From assembly GCA_963843315.1 (NCBI GenBank), contig CAWJJU010000004.1, forward strand, positions 1 to 64,000: a DNA stretch of 64,000 nucleotides, in the 5' to 3' direction. Made by a program: the position numbers and the translations under genes. This DNA comes from JAWVFM01 sp963843315. GTDB lineage: Bacteria > Actinomycetota > Thermoleophilia > Solirubrobacterales > 70-9. Position 1 is the stretch's first letter; each line of letters opens with the position of its first letter. Positions 29,904-37,796 of this stretch are shown one piece after another. The notes under the pieces were generated by a model. The model was not told where the DNA came from. It saw only the letters and a program-made list of their open reading frames with translations, and made no database searches.

Positions 29904-30623
29904 TTACACGGAGTGCGTATCGCCGGGATTCAGGACCACGCACTGCGCCTGGGTCTTCGACTCCACGTCGGCCTTGAAAGCCTCGGCGTCGGTCTCGATC
30001 GGCGGGAAGGTGTTGTAGTGCATGGGGATCACGACGCTGGGGCCGATGAGTTCCACGGCGCGGACAGCGTCGTGGCGGTCCATCGTGTAGTGGCCGCCGA
30101 TCGGCACGAGCGCGACATCGACCGGGGTCGACTCCGCGATCAGCTTGAGGTCGCCGAACAGGCAGGTGTCGCCCAGGTGGTAGATCGTCGTGCCGCCCAG
30201 GTTGATGACCCAACCGCCGCATTGGCCGATGGCCACGCCCTGCTCGGCGGAGAAGGGATCGTCGCCCCCGCCGGGAGCAGTGTTCGTGTGAAAGGCCTGC
30301 ACGAGCTTGGCCCAGCCCCCCTCGAACTCGATGGTGCCGCCGAGGTTGGGGTCGGTGGTGTCCTCGACGCCCTGCGCGTCGAACCAGTGGGCCAGCTCGA
30401 CGATGGCGGCGATCTGCGCGCCGCTGCGCTTGGCGAGGCCGGCAGCGTCGGCGAGGTGATCGACGTGACCGTGGGTGACGAGGATCTGAGTCGGGTCGTC
30501 GAGGTCGTCGGCGCTGACCGGCGAGATCGGGTTGTTCGGCTTGAGGAAGGGATCGACGAGGACGCGCGCGTCGCCCTCGGTGAGCTCGAAGCAGGAATGC
30601 CCCAGGAAGCGGATATCGGTCAT
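29904..30623 (-). CDS. UPF0173 metal-dependent hydrolase (metallo-beta-lactamase fold)
   Basis: A 239-residue MBL-fold protein starting at ATG 30623 (MTDIRFLGHSCFEL), the standard UPF0173/YtkL start, with GGAG upstream. The metal motif THGHVDHLAD (HxHxDH) and later His/Asp ligands ('NTAPGGG', 'IYHLGDTCLFGDL', 'IPMHYNTFP') match the family. The physiological substrate of UPF0173 enzymes is unknown. It is the last gene of a four-gene overlapping set: its ATG overlaps the TGA of the small upstream gene (ATGA). Confidence 0.88.
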   Translation of the reverse strand: MTDIRFLGHSCFELTEGDARVLVDPFLKPNNPISPVSADDLDDPTQILVTHGHVDHLADAAGLAKRSGAQIAAIVELAHWFDAQGVEDTTDPNLGGTIEFEGGWAKLVQAFHTNTAPGGGDDPFSAEQGVAIGQCGGWVINLGGTTIYHLGDTCLFGDLKLIAESTPVDVALVPIGGHYTMDRHDAVRAVELIGPSVVIPMHYNTFPPIETDAEAFKADVESKTQAQCVVLNPGDTHSV

Positions 30624-30958
30624 GGATTGGTCTCCTCGTTTCGCGGTCGGTTGAGCGTCTCGGCGAGCGCCCATCCTACGGCTACCCCAACCATCATCCC
30701 CATACGCGCCTCCTCGGCCAGGAGCGTCCGGACCGCGGTCATCCGCGCCTCGTCGCCGCCGTCCGCAAGCGTCGCCTTTCGCACCTCGTCCTCGTGCGAC
30801 TCGCCGAACCAGCCGCCCTCCGAGAGGGCCGCCGCGAGCACGCTCTGAAGGCCGGGCGCGGCGCGGGCCACGACCGATTCGGCCTCGCGGAACCGCTCGG
30901 GGTCGCTGAGCGCCTCGACGGCGTCGCGAAGCTGCTCGTCGGAGAACCCGGCCGTCAT
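30620..30958 (-). CDS. Small helical hypothetical protein
   Basis: A 112-residue, mostly helical protein starting MTAGFSDEQL at ATG 30958, with a C-terminal Met/Gly/Ala-rich helix ('RMGMMVGVAVGWALAETL') that could touch the membrane. No family is recognised. It is enclosed by ATGA overlaps on both sides: its start overlaps the GNAT stop and its stop overlaps the UPF0173 start. Stoichiometric, coupled synthesis with these neighbours is likely. A function cannot be proposed. Confidence 0.6.
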   Translation of the reverse strand: MTAGFSDEQLRDAVEALSDPERFREAESVVARAAPGLQSVLAAALSEGGWFGESHEDEVRKATLADGGDEARMTAVRTLLAEEARMGMMVGVAVGWALAETLNRPRNEETNP

Positions 30959-31722
30959 CGCTCGCGGCGCTCCCACATCTGCAGGCGCCCGAAGGGGCGG
31001 TAGCCCAGCGCGGCGTAGACGGGCTCGCCCGCGCCGCTCGCCTGCAGGCTCGAGGTCCGCATGCCCCTGTCGCGCGCCTCTGCCAGGGCGGCGCCCAGCA
31101 GGCGGGTGGAGAGGCCGCGCCGGCGGTGATCGGGATGGGTGGCGACCAGCACCGCGCTGGCCTCGTCGTCGGTGTCGAGGATGACCGCGATCGAGGCCGT
31201 CTCGCCGTCCTGGCGCGCCCGGTACATGTGCGTCGTCGGGCCCGGGCGCGCCTCGCGAAGCGCGGGCGCGGCGCCGGCCGTCTCCCAGCCGTAGGCGAGG
31301 TCGTTGAGGCGGCCGAGCTCCTCGCCGGTGCCATCGGCGTCCCAGTCGAGGTCGCCGAGGTCCGGCGGGCTGAACCCGTCGAGCTCGAGCGACATGGCCG
31401 CGGGGCGGCCGTCGAGCGTGTGCCCGGCCTCGGTGAGCGCTGTCGCGGCCTCCTCGTCCTCCTCCGGGACCCAGACCGTCCAGGCCACGACCCCGGCCTC
31501 GCGGTAGGCCTCGGCGAGCGGGGCGAGGGCATCTGCCAGGTGGCCCGCGTCCGTGTAGGTGACCGAGTTGACGATCGAGCGCGTCGGTACCGACGGCACC
31601 AGCGAACCGGCGACGCCCCGGCGCTCGACGAGCCTGGAGTCGGGCGCCCCGGCCACCACGAAGCGCAGGAAGCGCGCCAGGGAGCGGCGCTGCAGCCGAG
31701 CGGCCTCGGCGGCGTCGATCAC
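30955..31722 (-). CDS. GNAT-family N-acetyltransferase
   Basis: About 255 residues from a probable GTG start at 31722. The N-terminal half ('FLRFVVAGAPDSRLVERRGV', 'AYREAGVVAWTVWVPEED') resembles the accessory half of two-domain actinobacterial GNATs. The C-terminal half has the acetyl-CoA loop 'VATHPDHRRRGLSTRLLGAAL' and the closing 'SGAGEPVYAALGYRPFGRLQMW'. The acceptor substrate is unknown. There is no stop codon between this region and the upstream methyltransferase in the same frame, so as written the two form one 492-codon fusion. Because every other junction in the set is a four-base overlap, a lost GTGA junction is likely. Confidence 0.7.
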   Translation of the reverse strand: MIDAAEAARLQRRSLARFLRFVVAGAPDSRLVERRGVAGSLVPSVPTRSIVNSVTYTDAGHLADALAPLAEAYREAGVVAWTVWVPEEDEEAATALTEAGHTLDGRPAAMSLELDGFSPPDLGDLDWDADGTGEELGRLNDLAYGWETAGAAPALREARPGPTTHMYRARQDGETASIAVILDTDDEASAVLVATHPDHRRRGLSTRLLGAALAEARDRGMRTSSLQASGAGEPVYAALGYRPFGRLQMWERRER

Positions 31723-32433
31723 CTGGCGTCGCCCGAGGCGCAGCGCGATCGTGATCCCGTCGGCCACGCCCAGCATCACCGACTCCACGCGCGAGTCGGA
31801 ACGAACCAGCTTGTTCGTGGCGAGGACCCCCTCGAGCGAATCGCTGCGGTCGTGGCGCTCGTACGGGCGCATGCCCCCGGGCTCGGTCGCCGGGCGCGCT
31901 TCGACGACCTCACCCCCGTAGAGGACGTTGTCGAGGACGATCAGCCCGCCCGGGCGCACGAGATCCACGACGGCCTCCCAGTACTGCGGATAGGTCGGCT
32001 TGTCGGCGTCGATGTAGGCGAAGTCGAACGGCTCGCCCTCGCGCAGCCCGGCGAGCGTCTCCAGCGCGGGCGCGATGCGCAGGTCGATCCGCTCGCCGAG
32101 GCCGGCCTCGGCGAAGTGCCGGCGCGCGATCGCGGTCCACTCCTCGGAGACGTCGCAGGCCACCAGCAGGCCCTCAGGGCCGAGCGCGCGGGCGATGGCG
32201 ATCGCGGTGTAGCCGGTGAAGGTGCCCACCTCCAGCGCGCGCCGGGCGCCGATCGCCCTGGCCAGCAGCGCCAGGAACGCCGACTCCTCGGGGGCGCTCT
32301 GCATCACGGCGATGTCGCCCAGCGCCTCCGTCTCGTCGGCAAGGCGGCGCAGCTGCGGATCCGCGGTGCCCGGGGTGTGCTCCACCAGGTAGCGGTGCAG
32401 CTCGGGCGTGAGCGCGGTGAACTTCTCCGGCAT
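31723..32433 (-). CDS. Class I SAM-dependent O-methyltransferase (family 3)
   Basis: ATG 32433 opens a typical cation-dependent O-methyltransferase of the CCoAOMT/catechol type: 'ALEVGTFTGYTAIAIARALG' is the SAM motif, 'FDFAYIDADKPTYPQYWE' carries the metal-binding Asp, and 'GGLIVLDNVLYGGEV' with 'SVMLGVADGITIALR' closes the fold. Such enzymes methylate catechol-like hydroxyls using Mg2+; the substrate is unknown. The family normally stops soon after 'DGIT.AL', but here the frame runs on into the GNAT domain (see that entry), giving either a true bifunctional protein or an artefact of a one-base indel. Confidence 0.82.
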
Positions 32434-32440
32434 CAGGGCG

Positions 32441-33257
32441 TCAGGCGGCGGCAGCGAAGCGGGCGGCGAGGGAGCCGCACAGCAGCCCGACGAGGCCGCC
32501 GACGAGCCCCGCCCACGGGTCGGCGTAGGTATCGGCCAGGGGCAGGAGCAGCAGGACCGCGGCGCCGACGCCCAGCGCGACGTGGTCGACGCGGTCGGTG
32601 GGATCGTGCGCCAGGTCGTGGTGGCGAAGCGCGAACCAGGCGCCCACGGCCCCCAGGGCGATGCCGTTGCCGCCGGCGGCGACGATGATCCCGTCGCCGA
32701 AGGCGTTGTCGAGGGCGACGGTGGCGAGCATCCCGAGCGAACCGCACGCGACGAGCATGACCGCGGTTGCGATGGCGCCGAGGCGGCGCTCGAGAGTTGG
32801 GCCCAGCATCGCGATGGCGAGGCCGGTCGCGAAGAGGTAGCCGGCGTTGTCGTAGACGAAGGGAGCGGCCAGGTAGCGCCAGGCGCCGGTGTAGGCGGGC
32901 CGCACGATCGCGCCGAGGTCGAAGGGCGACAGCCCCGCCGCGTCGCCGACCACGATGAGGATCGCCGGGAGCGAGGATCGCCATCGTCGTCACGTAGGGC
33001 GCGCGCATCGTCACCGAGACCCGCGGCCGCCGGCTCGGTCCGTCGATCTGCCGGGCGAGGCGCTTTTCCGTGATCTTGCGGCGGCGGCGGGAGCGCAGGC
33101 TCTCTCGCGGGCGCAGCTCGTCGCCCTGGCGCTCGAGCTTGGGGGCGCGGCGGCGCACGCGCGTGCCGCAGTAGGGGCACTCGGTGACGTACGGGCTGAC
33201 CTCCGAACCGCAGTTGCGGCAGACGACGCTTAGCTCAGGAGAGGCGTCGGAAGGCAC
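32441..33257 (-). CDS. Zinc-ribbon rhomboid-like membrane protein lacking the catalytic Ser, one frame break
   Basis: GTG 33257 gives a zinc ribbon (CRNCGSE...CPYCGTR), a basic Arg-rich linker of about 45 residues and a six-helix rhomboid-like membrane domain. The frame changes near 32965, between 'TMAILA' and 'PAILIVVGDAAGL'. In active rhomboids a GxSG motif carries the nucleophile; here the equivalent reads 'AAGGNGIALG', with Asn in place of Ser. His residues follow in a later helix region ('LRHHDLAHD'). The protein may therefore be a pseudoprotease that binds, but does not cut, membrane clients (inference). It is co-oriented with the methyltransferase gene, 7 bases downstream. Confidence 0.6.
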
Positions 33258-33291
33258 GGGTTCGAGAATAACCGCCGCGGCCTCCCACCGG

Positions 33292-34405
33292 TCATGGGCG
33301 CGTGCGCTCCACGACCTCGACGCATCAGCTCGTCGAGGTCCGGGCGCTTGTCGAACATCGCCAGCTGCCGGGTGGAACCGGTGCCGTTGACGAGGATGTC
33401 CTCGATGCCCGCGAGCTGCGGGGCGCAGCCGAGCTCCTCCGCGCTGCCGTGCACCTCGCCGAGCAGCTTTCGCGCCAGCACCGCCGGGTCGGACTGCTCC
33501 ATGCGCTCGAAGTCGACCAGGGGCCCGTCCATACCGCGCAGCGCCGCGCGGATCTTCAGGTCGTCGACGAGCTCGTGGGGCTGCTCGGGTATGGCCTCCC
33601 CCCTCTCGTGGCATGCCGAGAGGTGGTGGCACAGCGCCTGCATGAGGGCCGCGAAGCCCTCGGTGTGCTCCACGCGCGTCTGCTGGTCGAAGATTCGGGT
33701 CTCGACCGTGCCGAGCCGCGGGTGGGGTCGCACGTCCCACCAGACGTAGGTGTAGTCGTCGATCGACCCCAGGGTCTGCATCAGCTCGATCCGGCGCGAG
33801 TACTCCGCCCAGCTTCCGAAGTGCGGCGGGATGCCGGAGCGGGGCAGCGCCCTGAAGACCGGGGTGCGCGAGGAGCTCATCCCGGTCGGGTAACCCCGGT
33901 GGAAGGGCGAGTTGCACGACAGGGCGAGGAGGAGGGGCAGGTGGGTGCGAACGCCGTCGGCGACGTAGACCGCACGGTCGGGATCATCGATCGCCACGTG
34001 GATGTGGGTCCCGAAGATGACGAACTGCCGCAGGATGAACCCCAGGTCCTCGGCGAGCTCCTCGTAGCGCTCGCGCTCGACGATGCGCTGCTCCTCCCAC
34101 CTCGCGAACGGGTGGGTTCCGGCCGCCCCGATCAGCAGCCCGCAGCCCTCGGCGACGCCGATCACGCAATTGCGCAGCTCGCGCAGCTCCTCGCCGGCGG
34201 AGGCGACGCTCTTGTGGACCCCGGTCGCGATCTCCAGCACGCAACGAAGGAACTCCGGCTTGACCTGATTGGCGAAGTGGTTGGGGACGGCGCCGAGGAT
34301 GCGCTCGATCGCCTGCGCGAGCGCGTAGGTCTCGGGCTCGAGGATCATCAGCTCCTCTTCGATCCCGACGGTAAAGGGCGGACCTGTGAATGCGTGGTTT
34401 TCCAT
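33292..34405 (-). CDS. YbdK-type carboxylate-amine ligase (glutamate-cysteine ligase 2 family)
   Basis: ATG 34405 (MENHAFTGPPFTVGIEEEL) starts a protein of about 370 residues of the GCS2 superfamily, ATP-grasp-like ligases that join a carboxylate to an amine. Signature parts are 'TVGIEEELMILEPETY', 'IFGTHIHVAIDDPDRAV', 'WWDVRPHPRLGTVETRIFD' and 'HLPLLLALSCNSPFHRG'. Family members have weak glutamate-cysteine ligase activity or act in mycothiol-like or EgtA-like pathways. A one-base insertion near 33310 breaks the end: removing one G restores '..DELMRRVVERTRP' and a stop at 33292. As written, the frame runs to 33230. It is divergent from the aldolase gene across only 37 bases. Confidence 0.82.
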
Positions 34406-34442
34406 GACGGCGGCCTGTAGGGGCGAGGCTATTATCCGTTCG

Positions 34443-35363
34443 ATGGAGATCAAGTCCGCGTCACAACAGAAGTCACTGCTCGCAACCCTCGCACCCGGCA
34501 AGCGCACGCGCCTGCGCCGCCTGCTGTTCGAGTTCGGCCCCGGCAACGGGACCCTTCTCTTTCTGCCCATCGACCAGGGGATCGAGCACGGCCCGCGCGA
34601 CTTCTTCCCCAACCCGTCCTCGAAGGACCCCGAGTACCAGTTCCGGCTCGCGGCCGAGGCCGGCTACTCGGCCATCGCCTGCCAGATCGGCCTCGCCGAG
34701 AAGTACTACCCCGACTACGCCGGCCAGGTTCCGCTGCTGCTGAAGATCAACGCCAAGACGGAGATCCCGTCATCCGCCGACGCCCTCTCGCCGCTGAACG
34801 GCAGCGTTGAGGACGCCGTGCGCCTCGGCGCCGACGCCGTTGGCTACACGCTCTATGTCGGCTCGCCCCGTCAGGTCGACGACCTCAACCAGCTGCGCCA
34901 GGTCCGCACCGATTGCGACCGCTACGGCATGCCGCTGGTCGTCTGGGCCTACCCGCGCGGCAGCGCCGTCGACGGCAAGGGAGGCAACGTCAGCTTCTAC
35001 GCGATCGACTACGCCGCGCGGCTGGCCATGGAGATGGGCGCCGACGTCGTCAAGCTCAACATGCCGAAGATCAACCCGGAGAAGGACAAGGACGCCCCGG
35101 CGCCCTACAACGAGATGGAGGTCACCCAGGAGGAGGCGATCCACCAGGTCGTCGCGTCCGCCGGGCGCTCGCTCGTGGTGCTCTCGGGCGGCTCGAAGAT
35201 CGACGACGACAAGCTCCTCGAGCAGACCAGCTTCATCATGGGCGCCGGCGGCTCAGGCGTGATCTACGGACGGAATGTCTGGCAGCGCGAGTGGAACGAG
35301 GCGCTGGAGATCATCGAGCAGATCAAGGAGATCATGCTCGCCAACGTCACCCGCATTCCGTAG
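34443..35363 (+). CDS. Class I fructose-bisphosphate aldolase (DhnA/archaeal type)
   Basis: A 306-residue aldolase that cleaves fructose 1,6-bisphosphate into DHAP and glyceraldehyde 3-phosphate through a Schiff base. The probable Schiff-base Lys204 lies in 'DVVKLNMPK', 'LFLPIDQGIEHGP' carries the N-terminal catalytic Asp, and 'VLSGGSKIDDDKLLEQ' with 'GSGVIYGRNVWQRE' forms the phosphate-binding part. The length and motifs match the DhnA family rather than the class II enzyme usual in actinobacteria. ATG 34443 is chosen because the family begins shortly before 'LFEFGPGNGTLLF'. With enolase at 50-51 kb it marks central glycolysis genes in this window. Confidence 0.92.
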   Translation: MEIKSASQQKSLLATLAPGKRTRLRRLLFEFGPGNGTLLFLPIDQGIEHGPRDFFPNPSSKDPEYQFRLAAEAGYSAIACQIGLAEKYYPDYAGQVPLLLKINAKTEIPSSADALSPLNGSVEDAVRLGADAVGYTLYVGSPRQVDDLNQLRQVRTDCDRYGMPLVVWAYPRGSAVDGKGGNVSFYAIDYAARLAMEMGADVVKLNMPKINPEKDKDAPAPYNEMEVTQEEAIHQVVASAGRSLVVLSGGSKIDDDKLLEQTSFIMGAGGSGVIYGRNVWQREWNEALEIIEQIKEIMLANVTRIP

Positions 35364-35451
35364 CCGGGGCGGTCGTCCGCCGGCCGCCGCGCACTGCGTG
35401 GCGGTTTGATCAATGAGGGTGGCGGAAACGGTTCCGCGGAACCGCTGCGGC

Positions 35452-35498
35452 GGCTTTGCAGCTTTGACCACGCATACGGTGGAAAAGGCTGCAAAGCC
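35452..35498. repeat. 47-bp hairpin repeat, copy 1
   Basis: Outer arms ggctttgcagc and gctgcaaagcc (11 bases) enclose a centre with a further ccac...gtgg pairing. It is identical over all 47 bases to copy 2 at 36438-36484, in the same orientation. Wider arms also pair: atcaatgaggg (35409-35419) with ccctcattgat (35523-35533), so the whole intergenic stretch is an imperfect palindrome of about 125 bases. The right arm contains the stop codon of the AbiEi-like gene. Copy 3 lies upstream of enolase. Confidence 0.85.
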
Positions 35499-35525
35499 TC
35501 GAAGGATTTGCTCCTGCTCGCCCCC

Positions 35526-36419
35526 TCATTGATTCCCGCGCCGTGACGCGCCCTCCGCGCTCGCGGGCGGAGGCCGCTGCAGCAGCGCCCGCAGCTCCCT
35601 GAGCATCGCCCTCGGGTGCACGAACACGTCGTCGTGGGTGTAGCGACGGTGCTCGTCGCCTCTCGCGTAGGCCGCGCGCTCGCGCTTGCGGTCGAGCTCC
35701 CAGGCGTGGCGGGAGGAGTGGTAGCGGTAGGAGTCGAGCTCCACGGTGAGGCGGTGCCGCGGCCAGCGGCAGTCGACACGACGGCCGCCGGCCGGCCGGT
35801 TGGTGACGGGGAGCGGCAGGTCGGCCTGGCGCAGGAGGGCGAGGAAGCGGGATTCGAGGCGCGACAGCGACACCTTGACGTCACCGTGGAGGACCGATCG
35901 CAGCTTCGCCGTGCCGGGCGCGTTCGGGCGAAGGTCGAGGAGAGTCCGGACATCGGCGGGAGTTGTCCGATGGAGGGCGCCGGCGTTGTGGCAAGCGAGG
36001 GCGAGCTCGGACTCATCCAGGGTCGCGGCCAAGTCAATGAGGGTGCGCGGAACGCTGGTGATCGGGATCTGGCGAGCGCGGGTTCTCTCGGCGGGATGAA
36101 TGACTCCGACGCGGTGGGCTCGAACACCGTCGACGCGTCGGTAGGTCAGGGCCAGAACTTCCGGCTGGGGCGGCCCCCCTCTCACCAGCTTCTGGAGGTA
36201 CGCGGCGGCCCGACCGCAGAGAACGGCGCCGTCGCCGAAGGCCAGGACCGCCGCGAGATACATCGCCTCGACGCTCTGAGCCGTGTGGCCGACGCGGTAC
36301 ACGCCGCGGTGGATTGCGATGAGGGAACCACGGAGCGAGCGAACCTCGATTGCGCGCCCGGTCACCCCAAGCTCCAGGAGTTGCTTGCGGGCCACGACAC
36401 CGTGCTGTCGCGAGGCCAT
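35526..36419 (-). CDS. Orphan AbiEi-type antitoxin-domain / DUF559 (Vsr-like nuclease fold) protein
   Basis: ATG 36419 (MASRQHGVVARKQLLELGV) begins an N-terminal winged-helix region of the AbiEi antitoxin type ('GVVARKQLL...GLR.SLIAIHRGVYRVG'). A C-terminal domain has 'SRLESRFLALLRQADLPLP', 'VDCRWPRHRLTVELDSYRYH' and 'WELDRKRERAAYARG', the DUF559/Vsr-like restriction-endonuclease fold with a plausible E...D..W.ELD core. There is no AbiEii-type toxin gene beside it, so it is not a complete toxin-antitoxin pair. The gene is bracketed by two identical 47-base hairpin repeats at 35452-35498 and 36438-36484, suggesting it moves or spreads with them (inference). Confidence 0.68.
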   Translation of the reverse strand: MASRQHGVVARKQLLELGVTGRAIEVRSLRGSLIAIHRGVYRVGHTAQSVEAMYLAAVLAFGDGAVLCGRAAAYLQKLVRGGPPQPEVLALTYRRVDGVRAHRVGVIHPAERTRARQIPITSVPRTLIDLAATLDESELALACHNAGALHRTTPADVRTLLDLRPNAPGTAKLRSVLHGDVKVSLSRLESRFLALLRQADLPLPVTNRPAGGRRVDCRWPRHRLTVELDSYRYHSSRHAWELDRKRERAAYARGDEHRRYTHDDVFVHPRAMLRELRALLQRPPPASAEGASRRGNQ

Positions 36420-36437
36420 CCGCCTGATTAGGTCATC

Positions 36438-36484
36438 GGCTTTGCAGCTTTGACCACGCATACGGTGGAAAAGGCTGCAAAGCC
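36438..36484. repeat. 47-bp hairpin repeat, copy 2
   Basis: Identical to copy 1 in sequence and orientation, placed 18 bases before the start codon of the AbiEi-like gene (minus strand). It is followed on the right by 'gctcgccccc', also found to the right of copy 1. Its location between two divergent genes means it could also affect the AbiEi-like promoter or form a hairpin in the 5' end of that transcript. Confidence 0.85.
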
Positions 36485-36523
36485 TGCGAGCTCGCCCCCG
36501 AGATGGGGGCAGTGGGGCGCGGC

Positions 36524-37045
36524 ATGGGGTTGAGGCTGACGGAACCATGCGCGCGCGCCACCGGACTTGTTGCCTTCATTGCCTGTTTGGGCGTTTCGGC
36601 GTGCGGGTCGGACTCGGGGACCACCGACGCCGACTCGCTGCCGCGGACCGTCACGGCGCCCGTCGTGCGGGCGGTCGACGGCGACACGATCGTGGCGCGG
36701 GTCGCGGGACGCGACGAGTACGTCCGCTACATCGGCGTCGACACGCCCGAGACGGTGAAGCCCGACACGCCCGTGCAGTGCTTCGGCCCGCAGGCAAGCG
36801 ACTTCAACCACCGTGCGGTCGAGGGCCGGACGGTCCGGCTGGTCTTCGACGCCGAGCGGCGTGACGCCTACGGGCGCCTGCTCGCCTACGTGTTCACGGG
36901 CCGCGACCTGGTCAACGCGGACCTCGTGCGCAGGGGGCTGGCGCGTCCTCTCGAGATCGCTCCGAACACCGCACGGGCCGGCCAGTTCGCACGCCTGGCC
37001 AGGCAGGCGGCCGTGCGCGGAAAGGGGCTGTGGAGTCGCTGCTGA
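36524..37045 (+). CDS. Exported staphylococcal-nuclease-like (thermonuclease) lipoprotein
   Basis: ATG 36524 gives a short signal peptide with lipobox 'LGVSAC', then an SNase domain of about 130 residues. 'VRAVDGDTIVAR' carries a calcium-binding Asp, 'VRYIGVDTPE' the first catalytic Arg and the family TPE motif, and 'ERRDAYGRLLAYVF' the catalytic Glu/Arg region. 'ADLVRRGLARPL' and 'AVRGKGLWS' are also typical. It should cut nucleic acids outside the membrane in a calcium-dependent way. The alternative ATG 36503 would lengthen the leader by seven residues. It is divergent from the AbiEi-like gene with hairpin copy 2 between them. Confidence 0.85.
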   Translation: MGLRLTEPCARATGLVAFIACLGVSACGSDSGTTDADSLPRTVTAPVVRAVDGDTIVARVAGRDEYVRYIGVDTPETVKPDTPVQCFGPQASDFNHRAVEGRTVRLVFDAERRDAYGRLLAYVFTGRDLVNADLVRRGLARPLEIAPNTARAGQFARLARQAAVRGKGLWSRC

Positions 37046-37098
37046 GCCTGCGGCGAATCGCGGCCGGCCGAGATAGGGTCTGCTAGGTTCTGCGCGAC

Positions 37099-37389
37099 AT
37101 GGCGACCGCTAATGCCGCGCAAATAGAACGCTCACAGACGGACGAATCCATGAAGATGAGGCAGTCCATCGACGACTTCGAGCTCGCGTTCGAGCGCGAG
37201 GCTCAGGTCGAGCGCCAGCGCCGCAAGCAGCTTCGGCAGCGTGCGGCCGCTCGTTCGCGCGCGCGCGAGATCCAGGGCGCTCAGCAGCGCGGCAACGTCG
37301 CCTTCGGCGTCCTGTTCGTCGCCCTGGCCGCAACCGTGGTCGTGGTCGCGGTCGTCATGTTCGAAACACTCGCCTGGTTGATGGGCTGA
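37099..37389 (+). CDS. Small coiled-coil, single-helix membrane protein
   Basis: A 96-residue protein with a charged, Arg/Gln/Glu-rich coiled-coil-like N-terminal region ('FEREAQVERQRRKQLRQRAAARSRAREIQ', two parts) and one C-terminal membrane helix ('VLFVALAATVVVVAVVMF'). It would be a tail-anchored protein with the helix in the membrane and the basic part in the cytoplasm. The family is not recognised. It lies between the nuclease gene and csrA (convergent), 31 bases from the csrA stop. Confidence 0.6.
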   Translation: MATANAAQIERSQTDESMKMRQSIDDFELAFEREAQVERQRRKQLRQRAAARSRAREIQGAQQRGNVAFGVLFVALAATVVVVAVVMFETLAWLMG

Positions 37390-37420
37390 GGCGGGCTCCC
37401 GCAGCCCCCCTGCAACCTGT

Positions 37421-37627
37421 CTACTCGGTCTTTTCGACGACTGTGCCGGCCTCGGCGTCCGCCGGGCCCCCCTGCATCGACTCGTAGACCTCTTTGCGGT
37501 AGACGGCAACCTCACGAGGAGCCGTGATCCCGAGCCTGATCTTGTCGCGCGAGACGGCGAGCACCGACACTTCGACGTTATCGCCGATCATGATGCTCTG
37601 GTTGGTCTTTCGCGTGAGAACGAGCAT
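37421..37627 (-). CDS. csrA: CsrA carbon storage / translational regulator
   Basis: A 68-residue CsrA: start 'MLVLTRKTNQSIMIGD', centre 'VLAVSRDKIRLGITAP', and 'REVAVYRKEVYE' carrying Arg44, the key RNA-binding residue; Leu4 is also conserved. It binds A(N)GGA motifs in mRNA leaders and usually represses translation. In Gram-positive bacteria it controls flagellin with the antagonist FliW; neither fliW nor flagellar genes are in this window. Its own leader contains two ANGGA sites within 30 bases of the start, one overlapping the ribosome-binding site. The C-terminal tail (about residues 52-68) is acidic and longer than in E. coli CsrA. Confidence 0.95.
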   Translation of the reverse strand: MLVLTRKTNQSIMIGDNVEVSVLAVSRDKIRLGITAPREVAVYRKEVYESMQGGPADAEAGTVVEKTE

Positions 37628-37678
37628 CTCGCCTCCGTTCGAGCGCTATCCCTACTGACAAGCCGCCCCTCGGGCGGC
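37628..37678 (-). promoter_or_regulatory. csrA leader with two ANGGA sites and a hairpin
   Basis: Reading toward csrA on the minus strand, a 7-base-pair hairpin (gccgccc-ctc-gggcggc, 37662-37678) is followed by AGGGA (in 'tagggatagc') and then ACGGAGG, which is also the Shine-Dalgarno sequence just before the ATG. Both match the CsrA-binding consensus ANGGA. This arrangement is what autoregulation by CsrA requires: protein bound at the ribosome site would block translation. Binding itself is inferred. Confidence 0.45.
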
Positions 37679-37796
37679 CTCGAACTCAGGGTACCCGCTG
37701 CGCGCCCGGCATGCGCCCCTCAACGGGGCGGCGGCGGCGTGTTCGTTAGCATCCGCGGCGCGCGGGGCACAGGTGACTCTCCTCCGCGCCGAAAAC

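Noticed and set aside
33230..33291. C-terminal tail of the YbdK-like ligase as written
   Set aside because: Deleting one G near 33310 restores the expected family ending and an earlier stop, so the tail is probably an indel product.
35526..36419. Complete type IV toxin-antitoxin system
   Set aside because: Only the AbiEi-like protein with a DUF559 domain is present; no AbiEii nucleotidyltransferase toxin gene is adjacent.
37662..37678. Intrinsic terminator between csrA and the next gene
   Set aside because: The hairpin is on the 5' side of csrA and is followed by no T-run; a leader structure fits better.
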